61,074 nucleotides of DNA from Stenotrophomonas rhizophila (GCF_020857975.1 NZ_JACWUO010000022.1:1-61074); one strand, 5' to 3'; positions 25,625-34,402 are shown, counted from the stretch's first letter. Numbers and translations are program-made. Notes: a model not told the origin generated them from the sequence alone.

Positions 25625-26628
25625 GCGTTGCCTCCGGGCAGGTCGCGTTCGACATCGGCGGCGTAGGCGGCCGCACCGAGCAGGCCGGCATGCGGATGCA
25701 TCACCGCCAGCGAGGGCACCCGGGCCATGATCGAGGAGAAGCGGCCCTTGTGTTCGAAGCGCTGGCGGAAGCCGGAATGCTGCAGCGAATCCAGCATCTT
25801 CGGGGTCAGCCCGCCGGTCAGGAATACCCCGTCCCAAGCGCCCTGCATCAGCACCAGGTCGCCGGCGATGGCGCCGAACACCGCGCAGAACACGTCCACC
25901 GTGCGCATCGCCTGCGGATCGCCGTGCAGGGCGCGGGCGGTGACATCCACCGGCTGCAGCTGGCCCGGATCGATGTTGGCCATCTCGCATACCGCACGGT
26001 GGATGTTGACCAGGCCCGGGCCGCAGATCAACCGTTCATTGGAGACCCGGCCGAACTGTTCGGACAGGATTTCCAGGATGCGGATTTCCTCCGGCGTGCC
26101 CGGCGGGAAGCTGACGTGGCCGCCTTCGGTTTCCAGCGGATAGCAGCGGCCATGGCGCAGGATCAACCCACCCACGCCCAAGCCGGTGCCCGGGCCGATC
26201 ACTGCGTAGTTGCGCGGCTGGCCGGGCGTGCCCGGCACCCATGCCGCGCCGCCGACCTGGATCACGTCCTGCGGCTGCAGCAGCGAAATGGCCATCGCCT
26301 GTGCGGCGAAATCGTTGATCAGGTGCAGTTCGCCGAAGCCGAGCATGTGCGCGGTGCGCATCCGCGAGATCACCCACGGATGGTTGGTGATGCGCGCCTC
26401 GTCACCGTCCACGCGCCCGGCGACCGCGAACACCCCGCGCCTGGCTTCGGCGCCGACCTGCTCCAGATAGTGGCGCGCGGCATCGCCAAGCGAGGGGAAC
26501 TGGGCGACCGCGAATTCGCGGATGCTGTCCTGCTGCAGGGGCGCGGCCAGCTGGGTGTCGGCAAGCGCGAAGCGGGCATTGGTGCCACCGATGTCGGCGA
26601 CCAGCACCGGCTGGTTCTGCGCCGTCAT
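25621..26628 (-). CDS. glk: Glucokinase Glk
   Basis: A 335-residue ATP-dependent glucokinase of the E. coli Glk type. The phosphate-1 motif ADIGGTNARF, the catalytic LINDFAAQA, GPGTGLGVGGLI and the GGHVSFPPG sugar-site segment are present, plus a C-terminal GGLTPK. It overlaps zwf at its start and pgl at its end by 4 nt each, so zwf, glk and pgl are translationally coupled. This arrangement feeds phosphorylated glucose straight into the Entner-Doudoroff pathway. Confidence 0.96.
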   Translation of the reverse strand: MTAQNQPVLVADIGGTNARFALADTQLAAPLQQDSIREFAVAQFPSLGDAARHYLEQVGAEARRGVFAVAGRVDGDEARITNHPWVISRMRTAHMLGFGELHLINDFAAQAMAISLLQPQDVIQVGGAAWVPGTPGQPRNYAVIGPGTGLGVGGLILRHGRCYPLETEGGHVSFPPGTPEEIRILEILSEQFGRVSNERLICGPGLVNIHRAVCEMANIDPGQLQPVDVTARALHGDPQAMRTVDVFCAVFGAIAGDLVLMQGAWDGVFLTGGLTPKMLDSLQHSGFRQRFEHKGRFSSIMARVPSLAVMHPHAGLLGAAAYAADVERDLPGGNA

Positions 26629-28061
26629 GCCGTGCCGTCCTTGCCACTGGCGTCGGCATCGACGGGCAGGAAGCCGGCGGCTTCTTCCGGGCCCCATTGC
26701 CCGGCCGGGTAGGGCTGCAGCGGCAGCTTGGCGGCCTTCCAGGCATCGCTGACGCTGTCGATCCAGGCCCAGGCCGCGCGCACTTCGTCATCGCGCACGA
26801 ACAGCGCGTGGTTGCCGTTGAAGGCATCCAGGAACAGCCGCTCGTAGGCGATGCGACGGTGCAGGCCGGTGGGGACCGACAGTTCCAGTTCCAGCGGGTG
26901 CAGTTCCAGCGCGCCCCATTCCGGGCCGGCCAGGCTGCTCATCAGGCCCAGCTCGATGTTTTCCTGCGGCTGCAGCTGGAAGGTGATGCGGTTGGGGGTG
27001 GCGTTGCCGCGGTGCGGGCGCTCGAACAGCCAGTGGGTGACCGGCTTGAGCGTGACCACCACGCGGGTGGTGCGCTCGGCCAGGCGCTTGCCGGTGACCA
27101 GGTGGAACGGCACCCCGGACCAGCGCCAGTTGTCGATATGCGCGGTGACCCCGGCGAAGGTCTCCACATCGCTGCCTTCCGGCGGCTGGTAGGCCTGCGC
27201 GGGCTGGCCGTTGATGGTGCCGGCGGTGTAGCGGCCGCGGACGCTGTCGCGCGCGGCGTGCTTGGCATCGAGCGGGCGCAGCGCACGCAGCACCTTGACC
27301 TTCTCATCGCGGATGCGATCGGCTTCCAGCGAGGCCGGCGGCTCCATCGCCACCAGGCACAGCAGTTGCAGGATGTGGCTCTGGACCATGTCGCGCAGCG
27401 CGCCGGAGCGGGCGTAGTAGGCATCGCGGCCGTCCACGCCTTCGCTTTCGGCCACAACGATGTGCACCGACTCAATGTAGTTGCGGTTCCACACCGCCTC
27501 CAGCAGCGTGTTGCCGAAGCGCAGCGCGATCAGGTTCTGTACCGCGGCCTTGCCCAGGTAGTGGTCCAGGCGGAACACCCGGTCTTCATCGATCCACTGG
27601 CCGATGGTGGAGATGATTTCCTCGGCGCTGGCGCTGTCGCTGCCGATCGGCTTTTCCAGCATCAGCCGGTGCGGCGCGGCCAGTGCGCCGCCCTTGGCCA
27701 GGCCCTCGCAGGTGGAAATGTACAGGCCCGGCGGAATGGCCAGGTAGCTGACGCAGTGGCGGTTGACCAGGTCGCTGACCGACTCGGCCACCGAGTCCGG
27801 ATTGCGCAGGTCCACCGAGCGGTAATCGATGCGCGCCAGCAGCGACTGGATGTCGTCCTGGCTGGCCTGCGGCATCGCCTGCTGCAGGCGCGGCCGCAGG
27901 ATTTCGCGGAAACCCTCGGTGTCGTGCGCGGACAGGGCCAGTGCGCGGATCTTGAAGTCCTCCGGCAGCAGGCCGTCGCCGAGCAGGCGCAGCAGGGAGG
28001 GGAACAGATAGCGCTGGGCCAGGTCGCCTGTGGCGCCAAACAGGAAGAGGGTGTCGTGCAT
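26625..28061 (-). CDS. zwf: Glucose-6-phosphate 1-dehydrogenase Zwf
   Basis: A 478-residue NADP-dependent dehydrogenase opening the pathway. It has the nucleotide fold LFLFGATGDLAQRYLFPSLL, the catalytic RLDHYLGK motif and NRITFQLQPQENIEL. ATG 28061 gives MHDTLFLFGATGDL; Met codons at 28088 and 28184 are in frame, but the first adds nine residues that break the family start. It is first in the zwf-glk-pgl-edd-eda set and divergent from the ABC ATPase gene across 353 nt. I looked for a HexR palindrome here and saw none. Confidence 0.95.
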   Translation of the reverse strand: MHDTLFLFGATGDLAQRYLFPSLLRLLGDGLLPEDFKIRALALSAHDTEGFREILRPRLQQAMPQASQDDIQSLLARIDYRSVDLRNPDSVAESVSDLVNRHCVSYLAIPPGLYISTCEGLAKGGALAAPHRLMLEKPIGSDSASAEEIISTIGQWIDEDRVFRLDHYLGKAAVQNLIALRFGNTLLEAVWNRNYIESVHIVVAESEGVDGRDAYYARSGALRDMVQSHILQLLCLVAMEPPASLEADRIRDEKVKVLRALRPLDAKHAARDSVRGRYTAGTINGQPAQAYQPPEGSDVETFAGVTAHIDNWRWSGVPFHLVTGKRLAERTTRVVVTLKPVTHWLFERPHRGNATPNRITFQLQPQENIELGLMSSLAGPEWGALELHPLELELSVPTGLHRRIAYERLFLDAFNGNHALFVRDDEVRAAWAWIDSVSDAWKAAKLPLQPYPAGQWGPEEAAGFLPVDADASGKDGTA

Positions 28062-28414
28062 CGCTCGAGTTTCAGATCCGGGTGACATCGTTGTCAATCG
28101 CTTCTCGTCTATGTTCTCGGGGTACGGGTTGTATGCTTTGTCCAGTTGTTGCAGGGCAACATGAACAGGCAGGTGCCAACCCATGATGGCCTATGCACGT
28201 GGCGTACCGGGGACAATCTGGCCCCGAAGGTGCGTCGTGCGCATGACCGACCTTGGATACTGCCACGTGAAAACGTTTACATGGCAGAATGCGCAGACTG
28301 TATTCGATTGCAGTGGTCGCCGTCATGCGGCACCACGCCATCGACCTGCCATCGGGAGGGCCGAGGGCAGTTCCGTATCAACAGCCCGGTAGCGGGCGGA
28401 CTGGAATGGGTGAC
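28062..28414. other. Divergent promoter region zwf / sugar ABC ATPase
   Basis: This 353-nt gap holds the control regions of both genes. The plus-strand side has an operator-promoter overlap at 28268-28304 (listed separately). For zwf no clear -35/-10 pair was found. The stretch 28100-28200 is less GC-rich than its surroundings. No small gene with a credible ribosome site was seen. Confidence 0.5.
28268..28304 (+). promoter_or_regulatory. LacI-family-type operator overlapping a sigma70-like promoter
   Basis: TGAAAACGTTTACA (28268-28281) is one mismatch from the palindrome TGTAAACGTTTACA, with the central CG typical of LacI/GalR-family sites. Its right half, TTTACA (28276-28281), doubles as a -35 box. 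After exactly 17 nt comes TGTATT (28299-28304) as a -10. A bound repressor would block this promoter. The start codon of the ATPase is 110 nt downstream. Confidence 0.6.
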
Positions 28415-29509
28415 ATGGCAAAAGTGCAGTTGCAGGGCGTGCGCAAGGTCTACGACAACGGCCAGGTGGCCGTCCAGGGCGCGACCTTCGAAGTGGCCGA
28501 TGGTGAGTTGATGGTGCTGGTCGGGCCGTCCGGGTGCGGCAAGTCGACCTTGCTGCGCATGGTCGCCGGGCTGGAGGAAATCAGTGGCGGCACGCTGAGC
28601 ATCGGCGACCGGGTGGTCAACGACGTGGCGCCCAAGGACCGCGACATCGCCATGGTGTTCCAGAGCTATGCGCTGTACCCGCACATGACCGTGGCCGAGA
28701 ACCTGGCGTTCGGCCTGAAGCTGCGCGGGCACGACAAGGCCACCATCGCCAGGCGGGTCAACGAGGCCGCCGAAACGCTGGGCCTGACCGAGATGCTGGA
28801 CAAGCTGCCCAAGGCCATGTCCGGCGGCCAGCGCCAGCGCGTGGCGCTGGGCCGGGCGCTGGTGCGCGAGCCGGCGGTGTTCCTGCTCGATGAACCGCTG
28901 TCCAACCTGGACGCCAAGCTGCGCCACAGCGTGCGCACCGAAATCGCGCAGCTGCACCGCAAGCTGGGCACCACCATGATCTACGTGACCCACGACCAGG
29001 TCGAGGCGATGACCCTGGGCCAGCGCATCGTGGTGCTCAAGGACGGGGTGATCCAGCAGATCGACACGCCGATGGCGTTGTACGATCGCCCGGCCAACCT
29101 GTTCGTGGCCGGTTTCCTGGGCAGCCCGGCGATGAACGTGCTGCGCGGCACCCTGCAGCAGGGCGACAACGGCGTGGAAGTGCGCCAGGCGCAGCTGACC
29201 GCGCCGCTGGGCCAGGCCACGATCGACCCGGCCTGGATCGGCCGGACGCTCGCGGTGGGCGTGCGCCCGGAGCATCTGCAGCCGGCCGCGGCCGGGGGTG
29301 CGACCGCGCTGGTGGCCACCATCGACGGCATCGAGCCGGTCGGCAACGAAATCTTCGTCAACATGACCGCCGGCGGCCAGCCGCTGGTGATGCGCGTGGC
29401 CCCGCAGGCGCTGCCGAAGGTGGGCGAAACCATCGCCGTGGCGATCCATCCGCAGGGGCTGCATTTCTTCGATGCCGATAGCGGCGAGCGGTTGAACGCG
29501 GCCGATTGA
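28415..29509 (+). CDS. ugpC: UgpC/MalK-type sugar ABC transporter ATPase
   Basis: A 364-residue ATPase of the MalK/UgpC/MsmK class. It has Walker A GPSGCGKST, the Q-loop FQSYALYPHMTV, signature SGGQRQR, Walker B FLLDEPLSNLD and the switch His (THDQ). The C-terminal 130 residues form the OB-type regulatory domain with VGVRPEHL. I chose ATG 28415 (MAKVQLQGVRK) over 28406 because it matches the family start. No permease or binding-protein gene is nearby, so it probably serves transporters encoded elsewhere. The LacI-type operator upstream suggests sugar control. Confidence 0.9.
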   Translation: MAKVQLQGVRKVYDNGQVAVQGATFEVADGELMVLVGPSGCGKSTLLRMVAGLEEISGGTLSIGDRVVNDVAPKDRDIAMVFQSYALYPHMTVAENLAFGLKLRGHDKATIARRVNEAAETLGLTEMLDKLPKAMSGGQRQRVALGRALVREPAVFLLDEPLSNLDAKLRHSVRTEIAQLHRKLGTTMIYVTHDQVEAMTLGQRIVVLKDGVIQQIDTPMALYDRPANLFVAGFLGSPAMNVLRGTLQQGDNGVEVRQAQLTAPLGQATIDPAWIGRTLAVGVRPEHLQPAAAGGATALVATIDGIEPVGNEIFVNMTAGGQPLVMRVAPQALPKVGETIAVAIHPQGLHFFDADSGERLNAAD

Positions 29510-29650
29510 GCGGGCGCGCCGACCAACCGTCGGCGGGTCAGGCATGCATCGACCAACGGTCGATGCCTACCTGTCCGTGCGGTAGGTCGCGACCGTTGGT
29601 CGTGACCGCGATGCCGGCGGGCCACCTACGCATCGGCCAACGGTCGATGC
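29510..29650. repeat. Cluster of REP-type palindromes after the ABC ATPase
   Basis: Three GTAG/CTAC-foot palindromes fill this gap: 29546-29570 (GCATCGACC-AAC-GGTCGATGC, CTAC foot), 29582-29607 (GTAG foot, CGACCGTTGGTCG stem) and 29630-29654 (GCATCGGCC-AAC-GGTCGATGC, CTAC foot). The last one runs into the ygfZ stop codon. An imperfect fourth lies at 29520-29538. Confidence 0.8.
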
Positions 29651-30514
29651 CTACCGGGCCAGGCCGTCCAGCAGCGGCAGGTGCACTGCCTCAATGCCGT
29701 CCACGGACAGGGGGTCTGCCGCAATCTCCAGCGGCAGCACCGCCAAGGCCAGATCGCCGGCCACGCTGGCAATGCTGCCGATCGCCCCGCCGTTCTGCTG
29801 TACCTGCGCGCCGCTGGCGGTGCCGTCGGCCACCCGCAGCAGCTGCAGGGCGCGCTTGGCCTTGCCCAGGAAATGGGTGCGCGCCACGATCTCCTGGCCC
29901 GGATAGCAGCCCTTCTTGACGCTGTAACCGTTCAACCGGTCCAGCCCCAGCTGCTGCGGCGTCCATTGTTCGCGCTGGCCGGCGTCCAGCCGCGGCAGGC
30001 CATGGCGCAGGTCGGCCTGGCGCCAGGCCAGGGCGAAGGCCGCATCGTCGGGCAGCGCGGCGCCGTGCACGGCGCCGATGCGCAGCGTGCGCGGCAGGGC
30101 GTCGCTGCCCAGATCCAGCTCCAGCGTCTCACCGTCAACCGCGATTGCCGCGCCCGACGCCGCTTCCGGCGCCGCGAAACTGCCGGCCACGCCCAGGTCC
30201 TGGCGCACCGCGACCTTGACCTTGCGGCGGAACACGAAACGCTGCAATTGCGAAGCAATCGCATCGGCATCGCCGTCGGCGAGCACCAGCAGCACCTGTT
30301 CCGGATCCACCCGAAGCAGCTGGAACACAGCAATGGTGCGGCCCTTGGCGTTCAACCAGGCGCTCCACTGCCAGTGCCGCAGGGGCAGGGCGGTGACGTC
30401 GCTGGAGAATTGGGCATGGGCGAACGCCGCCGCATCGGGGCCATCCAGGCTGAGCAGCTGGTGGCCAGGCAGGCGCGGATACGCGGGAAAATCGAGGGGC
30501 AGGTTGTCAGGCAC
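29651..30514 (-). CDS. ygfZ: YgfZ/GcvT-like Fe-S-related folate-binding protein
   Basis: A 287-residue member of the YgfZ (COG0354) family, which uses tetrahydrofolate and helps maintain certain Fe-S enzymes. The signature KGCYPGQEIVART carries Cys203. The GcvT-like fold is recognisable from LSLDGPDAAAFAHAQFSSDV near the N-terminus. I chose GTG 30514 (MPDNLPLDFP); there is no in-frame ATG nearby except one 81 nt further out. Its stop TAG is supplied by the foot of a REP element. It is divergent from the SDHAF4-like gene and complex II genes, which need Fe-S clusters. Confidence 0.87.
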   Translation of the reverse strand: MPDNLPLDFPAYPRLPGHQLLSLDGPDAAAFAHAQFSSDVTALPLRHWQWSAWLNAKGRTIAVFQLLRVDPEQVLLVLADGDADAIASQLQRFVFRRKVKVAVRQDLGVAGSFAAPEAASGAAIAVDGETLELDLGSDALPRTLRIGAVHGAALPDDAAFALAWRQADLRHGLPRLDAGQREQWTPQQLGLDRLNGYSVKKGCYPGQEIVARTHFLGKAKRALQLLRVADGTASGAQVQQNGGAIGSIASVAGDLALAVLPLEIAADPLSVDGIEAVHLPLLDGLAR

Positions 30515-30526
30515 GTGAACGGGGTC

Positions 30527-30532
30527 TAAAAT
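30527..30532 (+). promoter_or_regulatory. Likely -10 box of the sdh cluster
   Basis: TAAAAT lies 21 nt before the SDHAF4-like ATG in the 39-nt gap to ygfZ. Transcription would start about 30539. No clear -35 is seen. Confidence 0.45.
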
Positions 30533-30553
30533 TTGTGCGTTGCGAGAACACCC

Positions 30554-30727
30554 ATGATAGGCCAAACAACCCCCACTCCAGAATCCGAACCCCAAGCCCC
30601 GCAGGTCGAACAGAAGCAGCCGCTTCCGCAGACCCCGGCGGTGCCTGTGGAAATCGGCGGCCGCGGCGGACTTGATCCGGTGCGGTATGGAGACTGGGAA
30701 AAAAACGGACGCTGCATCGATTTCTGA
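30554..30727 (+). CDS. SDHAF4-like (DUF1674) succinate dehydrogenase assembly factor
   Basis: A 57-residue protein with a Pro/Gln-rich N-terminal half. Its C-terminal block, EIGGRGGLDPVRYGDWEKNG followed by RCIDF, is the DUF1674 signature of mitochondrial Sdh8/SDHAF4. In mitochondria this factor binds flavinated SdhA and protects it before SdhB joins. It lies 56 nt upstream of sdhC in the same direction, which supports the same role here. ATG 30554 is chosen since the in-frame codon at 30533 has no ribosome site. Confidence 0.85.
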   Translation: MIGQTTPTPESEPQAPQVEQKQPLPQTPAVPVEIGGRGGLDPVRYGDWEKNGRCIDF

Positions 30728-30783
30728 TCAGCATTGAGCCAACGCGGCATTGCGCCGCCCAGCCGAGACAACGAGCCCAGCGA

Positions 30784-31176
30784 ATGGCCGCCAGAGAACG
30801 TCCCCTTTCCCCGCACCTTCAGGTGTATCGCTGGCAGATTCAGATGGCCACCTCGATCCTGCATCGAGCCACCGGCATCTTTCTGTCTGTTGGAGCCCTG
30901 ATCATCGCCGGCGGCCTGCTCGCCCTGATGATGGGCCCTGAATCTTGGAGCTGCTTCACCGGCCATGCCGGCAGCTGGTACGGCAAGCTGTTCCTGTTCG
31001 CATGGACCTGGTCGTTTGCCTACCACCTGTGCAATGGCCTGCGCCACATCGTGCAGGACTTCGCGATCGGTTTCTCCATCCCCGCCTTCGTGCGCAGCAG
31101 CTGGATTTCGGTATTCGCCAGCCTGGTGCTCACCGCGCTGGTGTGGGCCTACGTGTTCGCCGGAGCCGCCGCATGA
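30784..31176 (+). CDS. sdhC: Succinate dehydrogenase cytochrome b556 subunit SdhC
   Basis: A 130-residue membrane anchor of complex II with three helices. It has RPLSPHLQVYRWQI at the N-terminus, SILHRATGIFLSVG with the quinone-site Ser/Arg, and HLCNGLRHIVQDF with the haem-ligand His. It starts the four structural genes. The stop overlaps the sdhD start (ATGA). Confidence 0.96.
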   Translation: MAARERPLSPHLQVYRWQIQMATSILHRATGIFLSVGALIIAGGLLALMMGPESWSCFTGHAGSWYGKLFLFAWTWSFAYHLCNGLRHIVQDFAIGFSIPAFVRSSWISVFASLVLTALVWAYVFAGAAA

Positions 31177-31559
31177 ACAAGTACCGTACTCCGCTGAAGA
31201 ACGTGCGCGGCCTTGGCGCTGCCAAGACCGGTACCGAACACTTCGTGATGCAACGCCTCACCGCCACCGCGCTGGTCGGGCTGACCATCTGGTTCCTGGT
31301 GTTCGTGCTGAGCCTGATCGGCGCCGATTACGTGGCCGCCACCGAGGCGGTGTCCAAGCCGTGGAACGCAGTGCTGCTGGTCGGTTTCCTGGTGGCCACG
31401 TTCTGGCACGCCCAGCTCGGCCTGCAGGTCGTGCTGGAAGACTACATCCACAACTCGCTGCTGGCCCTGGCGCTGCAGACCACGGTGAAGTTCATCGCGG
31501 TGCTCGGCGCGATCATCAGTGTGTTCGCGGTCGCCCGCATTGCGCTCGGCGTGGCCTGA
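31173..31559 (+). CDS. sdhD: Succinate dehydrogenase membrane anchor SdhD
   Basis: A 128-residue three-helix anchor. It has the N-terminal GLGAAKTGTEHFVMQRLTA, then FWHAQLGLQVVLEDY with the second haem ligand His and quinone-site residues. It pairs with SdhC to bind haem b and ubiquinone in the inner membrane. Translationally coupled to sdhC; sdhA follows after 31 nt. Confidence 0.94.
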   Translation: MNKYRTPLKNVRGLGAAKTGTEHFVMQRLTATALVGLTIWFLVFVLSLIGADYVAATEAVSKPWNAVLLVGFLVATFWHAQLGLQVVLEDYIHNSLLALALQTTVKFIAVLGAIISVFAVARIALGVA

Positions 31560-31590
31560 GCCCAGGCACCAAGACAGGAATCCAGATTAG

Positions 31591-33381
31591 ATGTCCGCTT
31601 ACAAAATTACCGAACACAAGTACGACATGGTCGTGGTCGGCGCCGGCGGTGCCGGTCTGCGCGCCACGTTCGGTCTGGCGGCCAAGGGCCTGCAGACCGT
31701 CTGCCTGACCAAGGTCTTCCCGACCCGTTCGCACACCGTGGCCGCGCAGGGCGGTATTTCCGCCGCGCTGGGCAACATGGGCGAGGACGACTGGCGTTAC
31801 CACTTCTTCGACACCATCAAGGGTTCGGATTGGCTGGGCGACCAGGACGCCATCGAGTACATGTGCCGCGAAGCGATCCCGGCCATCATCGAGCTGGAAC
31901 ACTACGGCGTGCCGTTCAGCCGTACCGAAGAGGGCAAGATCTACCAGCGCCCGTTCGGCGGCATGACCACCAAGTACGGCGAAGGCCCGTCGGCGCAGCG
32001 TACCTGCGCGGCGGCCGACCGTACCGGCCACGCCATGCTGCACACGCTGTACCAGCAGTCGCTGGCGCACAACGCGCGCTTCATGATCGAGTACTTCGCG
32101 CTCGACCTGATCTTCGATGACGAAGGCGTCTGCCGCGGCGTGCTCGCGCTGGACATGGCCGACGGCTCGCTGCACCTGTTCCGCGCCCACGGCGTGGTGC
32201 TGGCCACCGGCGGCTACGGCCGCGCCTACTTCAGCGCCACCTCGGCCCACACCTGCACCGGCGACGGCGGCGGTCTGGTCATGCGTGCCGGCCTGCCGAT
32301 GCAGGACATGGAGTTCGTGCAGTTCCACCCGACCGGTATCTACGGCGCGGGCTGCCTGATCACCGAAGGCGTGCGCGGCGAAGGCGGCATCCTGCGCAAC
32401 AGCAACGGCGAGCGCTTCATGGAGCGCTATGCACCGCACTACAAGGATCTGGCGTCGCGCGACGTGGTGTCGCGTTCGATGACCATCGAGATCCGCGAAG
32501 GCCGCGGCGTCGGCGAGCACAAGGACCACATCCTGCTTGACCTGACCCACCTGGGGCCGGGCGTCATCGACGACAAGCTGCCGGGCATCGCCGAAAGCGC
32601 GCGCATCTTCGCCGGCGTGGACGTGCACAAGCAGCCGATCCCGGTCATCCCGACCGTGCACTACAACATGGGCGGCATCCCGACCAACTACCACGGCGAA
32701 GTGGTGCGCAAGGTCGGCGACAACCCCGATGCGGTGGTGCCGGGCCTGTACGCCATCGGCGAGGCGGCCTGCGTGTCGGTGCATGGCGCCAACCGCCTGG
32801 GCTCCAACTCGCTGCTGGATCTGGTCGTGTTCGGCCGTGCGGTGGCCAACCGCTGCGCCGACACCATCAAGTCCGGCGCACCGCACAAGACCCTGCCGTC
32901 CGATGCCTGCGACAAGGCCCTGGGCCTGCTCGACAAGCTGCGTTACGCCAACGGCGACACCCCGACCTCGGTCATCCGCGATCGCATGCAGCGCACCATG
33001 CAGAACGACGCGGCGGTGTTCCGTACCAGCAAGACGCTGGAAGAGGGCTGCAGCAAGATGGCCGAGATCTTCGACTCCTTCCAGGACGTCAAGGTCTCCG
33101 ACCGTTCGCTGGTGTGGAACTCGGACCTGATCGAAACCTACGAGCTGAACAACCTGCTGCTCAACGCGGTGGCGACGATCAACTCGGCCGAACAGCGCAA
33201 GGAAAGCCGCGGCGCGCATGCGCATGAGGACTTCCCGGACCGCGACGACGTCAACTGGCAGAAGCACACGCTGGTCAACGTCGACGAAAACGGCAAGTGC
33301 GAGTTCGACTACCGTCCGGTCCACATGTACACGCTGAGCAAGGACGTGGACGTCGTCCCGCCCAAGCCGCGCGTTTACTGA
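31591..33381 (+). CDS. sdhA: Succinate dehydrogenase flavoprotein subunit SdhA
   Basis: A 596-residue catalytic subunit oxidising succinate to fumarate. It has the FAD fold VVVGAGGAGLRA, His48 in TRSHTVAAQGG for covalent FAD, the FVQFHPTGIYGAG substrate segment, RGEGGILRN with the catalytic Arg, and HGANRLGSNSLLDLVVFG near the C-terminus. Flavin attachment is expected to use the SdhE gene downstream and perhaps the SDHAF4-like factor upstream. A 163-nt gap to sdhB shows no clear promoter or repeat. Confidence 0.98.
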   Translation: MSAYKITEHKYDMVVVGAGGAGLRATFGLAAKGLQTVCLTKVFPTRSHTVAAQGGISAALGNMGEDDWRYHFFDTIKGSDWLGDQDAIEYMCREAIPAIIELEHYGVPFSRTEEGKIYQRPFGGMTTKYGEGPSAQRTCAAADRTGHAMLHTLYQQSLAHNARFMIEYFALDLIFDDEGVCRGVLALDMADGSLHLFRAHGVVLATGGYGRAYFSATSAHTCTGDGGGLVMRAGLPMQDMEFVQFHPTGIYGAGCLITEGVRGEGGILRNSNGERFMERYAPHYKDLASRDVVSRSMTIEIREGRGVGEHKDHILLDLTHLGPGVIDDKLPGIAESARIFAGVDVHKQPIPVIPTVHYNMGGIPTNYHGEVVRKVGDNPDAVVPGLYAIGEAACVSVHGANRLGSNSLLDLVVFGRAVANRCADTIKSGAPHKTLPSDACDKALGLLDKLRYANGDTPTSVIRDRMQRTMQNDAAVFRTSKTLEEGCSKMAEIFDSFQDVKVSDRSLVWNSDLIETYELNNLLLNAVATINSAEQRKESRGAHAHEDFPDRDDVNWQKHTLVNVDENGKCEFDYRPVHMYTLSKDVDVVPPKPRVY

Positions 33382-33544
33382 CAGACCTGCGGCATGACCT
33401 CCGTTCACGCAGCGCTCGCGACCGCCGCCACCCGCACGGGTGGGGTGGCGCGTGCGCCGCTGCCCGGTGGTGTCGACTTCCTCATCTTCCGTGCTACCCG
33501 CGCCTGCTTTGCAGCGCGAGCCGCCTGAGCCAACGAGAACAGCC

Positions 33545-34330
33545 ATGGCCGAGTTTTCCCTCCCCAAGAATTCCAAGATCGGAAAGGGCAAGCACTTCCC
33601 CGCCCAGACCGGTGCGAAGAACACCCGCACCTTCAAGATCTACCGCTGGAGTCCCGACGACGACAGCAATCCGCGCACCGATACGTATGAGATCGATCTG
33701 GACGCCTGCGGCCCGATGGTCCTGGACGCGTTGATCAAGATCAAGAACGAGATCGATCCGACCCTGACCTTCCGTCGTTCGTGCCGCGAGGGCATCTGCG
33801 GTTCGTGCGCGATGAACATCGACGGCACCAACACGCTGGCCTGCACCCGTGCGATTGCCGACTGCGGCAAGGCCGAAGTGCCGATCTACCCGCTGCCGCA
33901 CATGAGCGTGGTCAAGGATCTGGTGCCGGACCTGACCCACTTCTACGCGCAGTACGCCTCGATCAAGCCGTGGATCCGTACCCAGACCCCGCCGCCGCCG
34001 GACCGCGAGCGCCTGCAGTCGCCGGAAGACCGCAAGAAGCTGGACGGCCTGTACGAGTGCATCCTGTGCGCGTGCTGCTCGACCAGCTGCCCGAGCTACT
34101 GGTGGAACGGCGAGCGTTACCTGGGCCCGGCGATCCTGCTGCAGGCCTACCGCTGGATCATCGACTCGCGCGATGAGGACACCGGCGCACGCCTGGACGA
34201 GCTGGAAGATCCGTTCAAGCTGTACCGCTGCCACACCATCATGAATTGCTCGCGGACCTGCCCGAAGGGGCTGAACCCGGCCCTGGCGATCGCCGAGATC
34301 AAGAAGCTGATGATGGCGCGCCGCGCCTGA
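33545..34330 (+). CDS. sdhB: Succinate dehydrogenase iron-sulphur subunit SdhB
   Basis: A 261-residue Fe-S subunit. The plant-type [2Fe-2S] ligands are in RSCREGICGSCAMNIDG plus a later Cys, and the C-terminal ferredoxin domain holds CILCACCSTSCPSYWW and CHTIMNCSRTCPKGLNP for the 4Fe and 3Fe clusters. ATG 33545 (MAEFSLPKNSKIG) is preceded by a weak purine stretch. Two strong hairpins follow it and may reduce transcription into sdhE. Confidence 0.98.
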   Translation: MAEFSLPKNSKIGKGKHFPAQTGAKNTRTFKIYRWSPDDDSNPRTDTYEIDLDACGPMVLDALIKIKNEIDPTLTFRRSCREGICGSCAMNIDGTNTLACTRAIADCGKAEVPIYPLPHMSVVKDLVPDLTHFYAQYASIKPWIRTQTPPPPDRERLQSPEDRKKLDGLYECILCACCSTSCPSYWWNGERYLGPAILLQAYRWIIDSRDEDTGARLDELEDPFKLYRCHTIMNCSRTCPKGLNPALAIAEIKKLMMARRA

Positions 34331-34346
34331 TCCAGCGATTCATGTC

Positions 34347-34402
34347 ATCGCCGCCCCCAGGGCGGCGATTGCGGCGGCACCGACCGGAAGGTCCGGTGCC
34401 GC
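34347..34402 (+). terminator. Tandem hairpins after sdhB
   Basis: ATCGCCGCCC-CCA-GGGCGGCGAT (34347-34369) is followed by GCGGCACCG...CGGTGCCGC (34374-34402) and then TGTTGTTT. The second looks like an intrinsic terminator; the first may be a stabilising or attenuating stem. Confidence 0.7.

Noticed and set aside
28062..28414. HexR palindrome for the Entner-Doudoroff genes
   Set aside because: I looked for a TGTAATTAAATTACA-like site between zwf and the ABC ATPase and upstream of edd. No convincing match exists.
29510..29660. CRISPR-like cluster of short repeats
   Set aside because: The units are palindromes of differing stem sequence and irregular spacing with a GTAG foot, which is the REP pattern; there are no uniform spacers and no cas genes.
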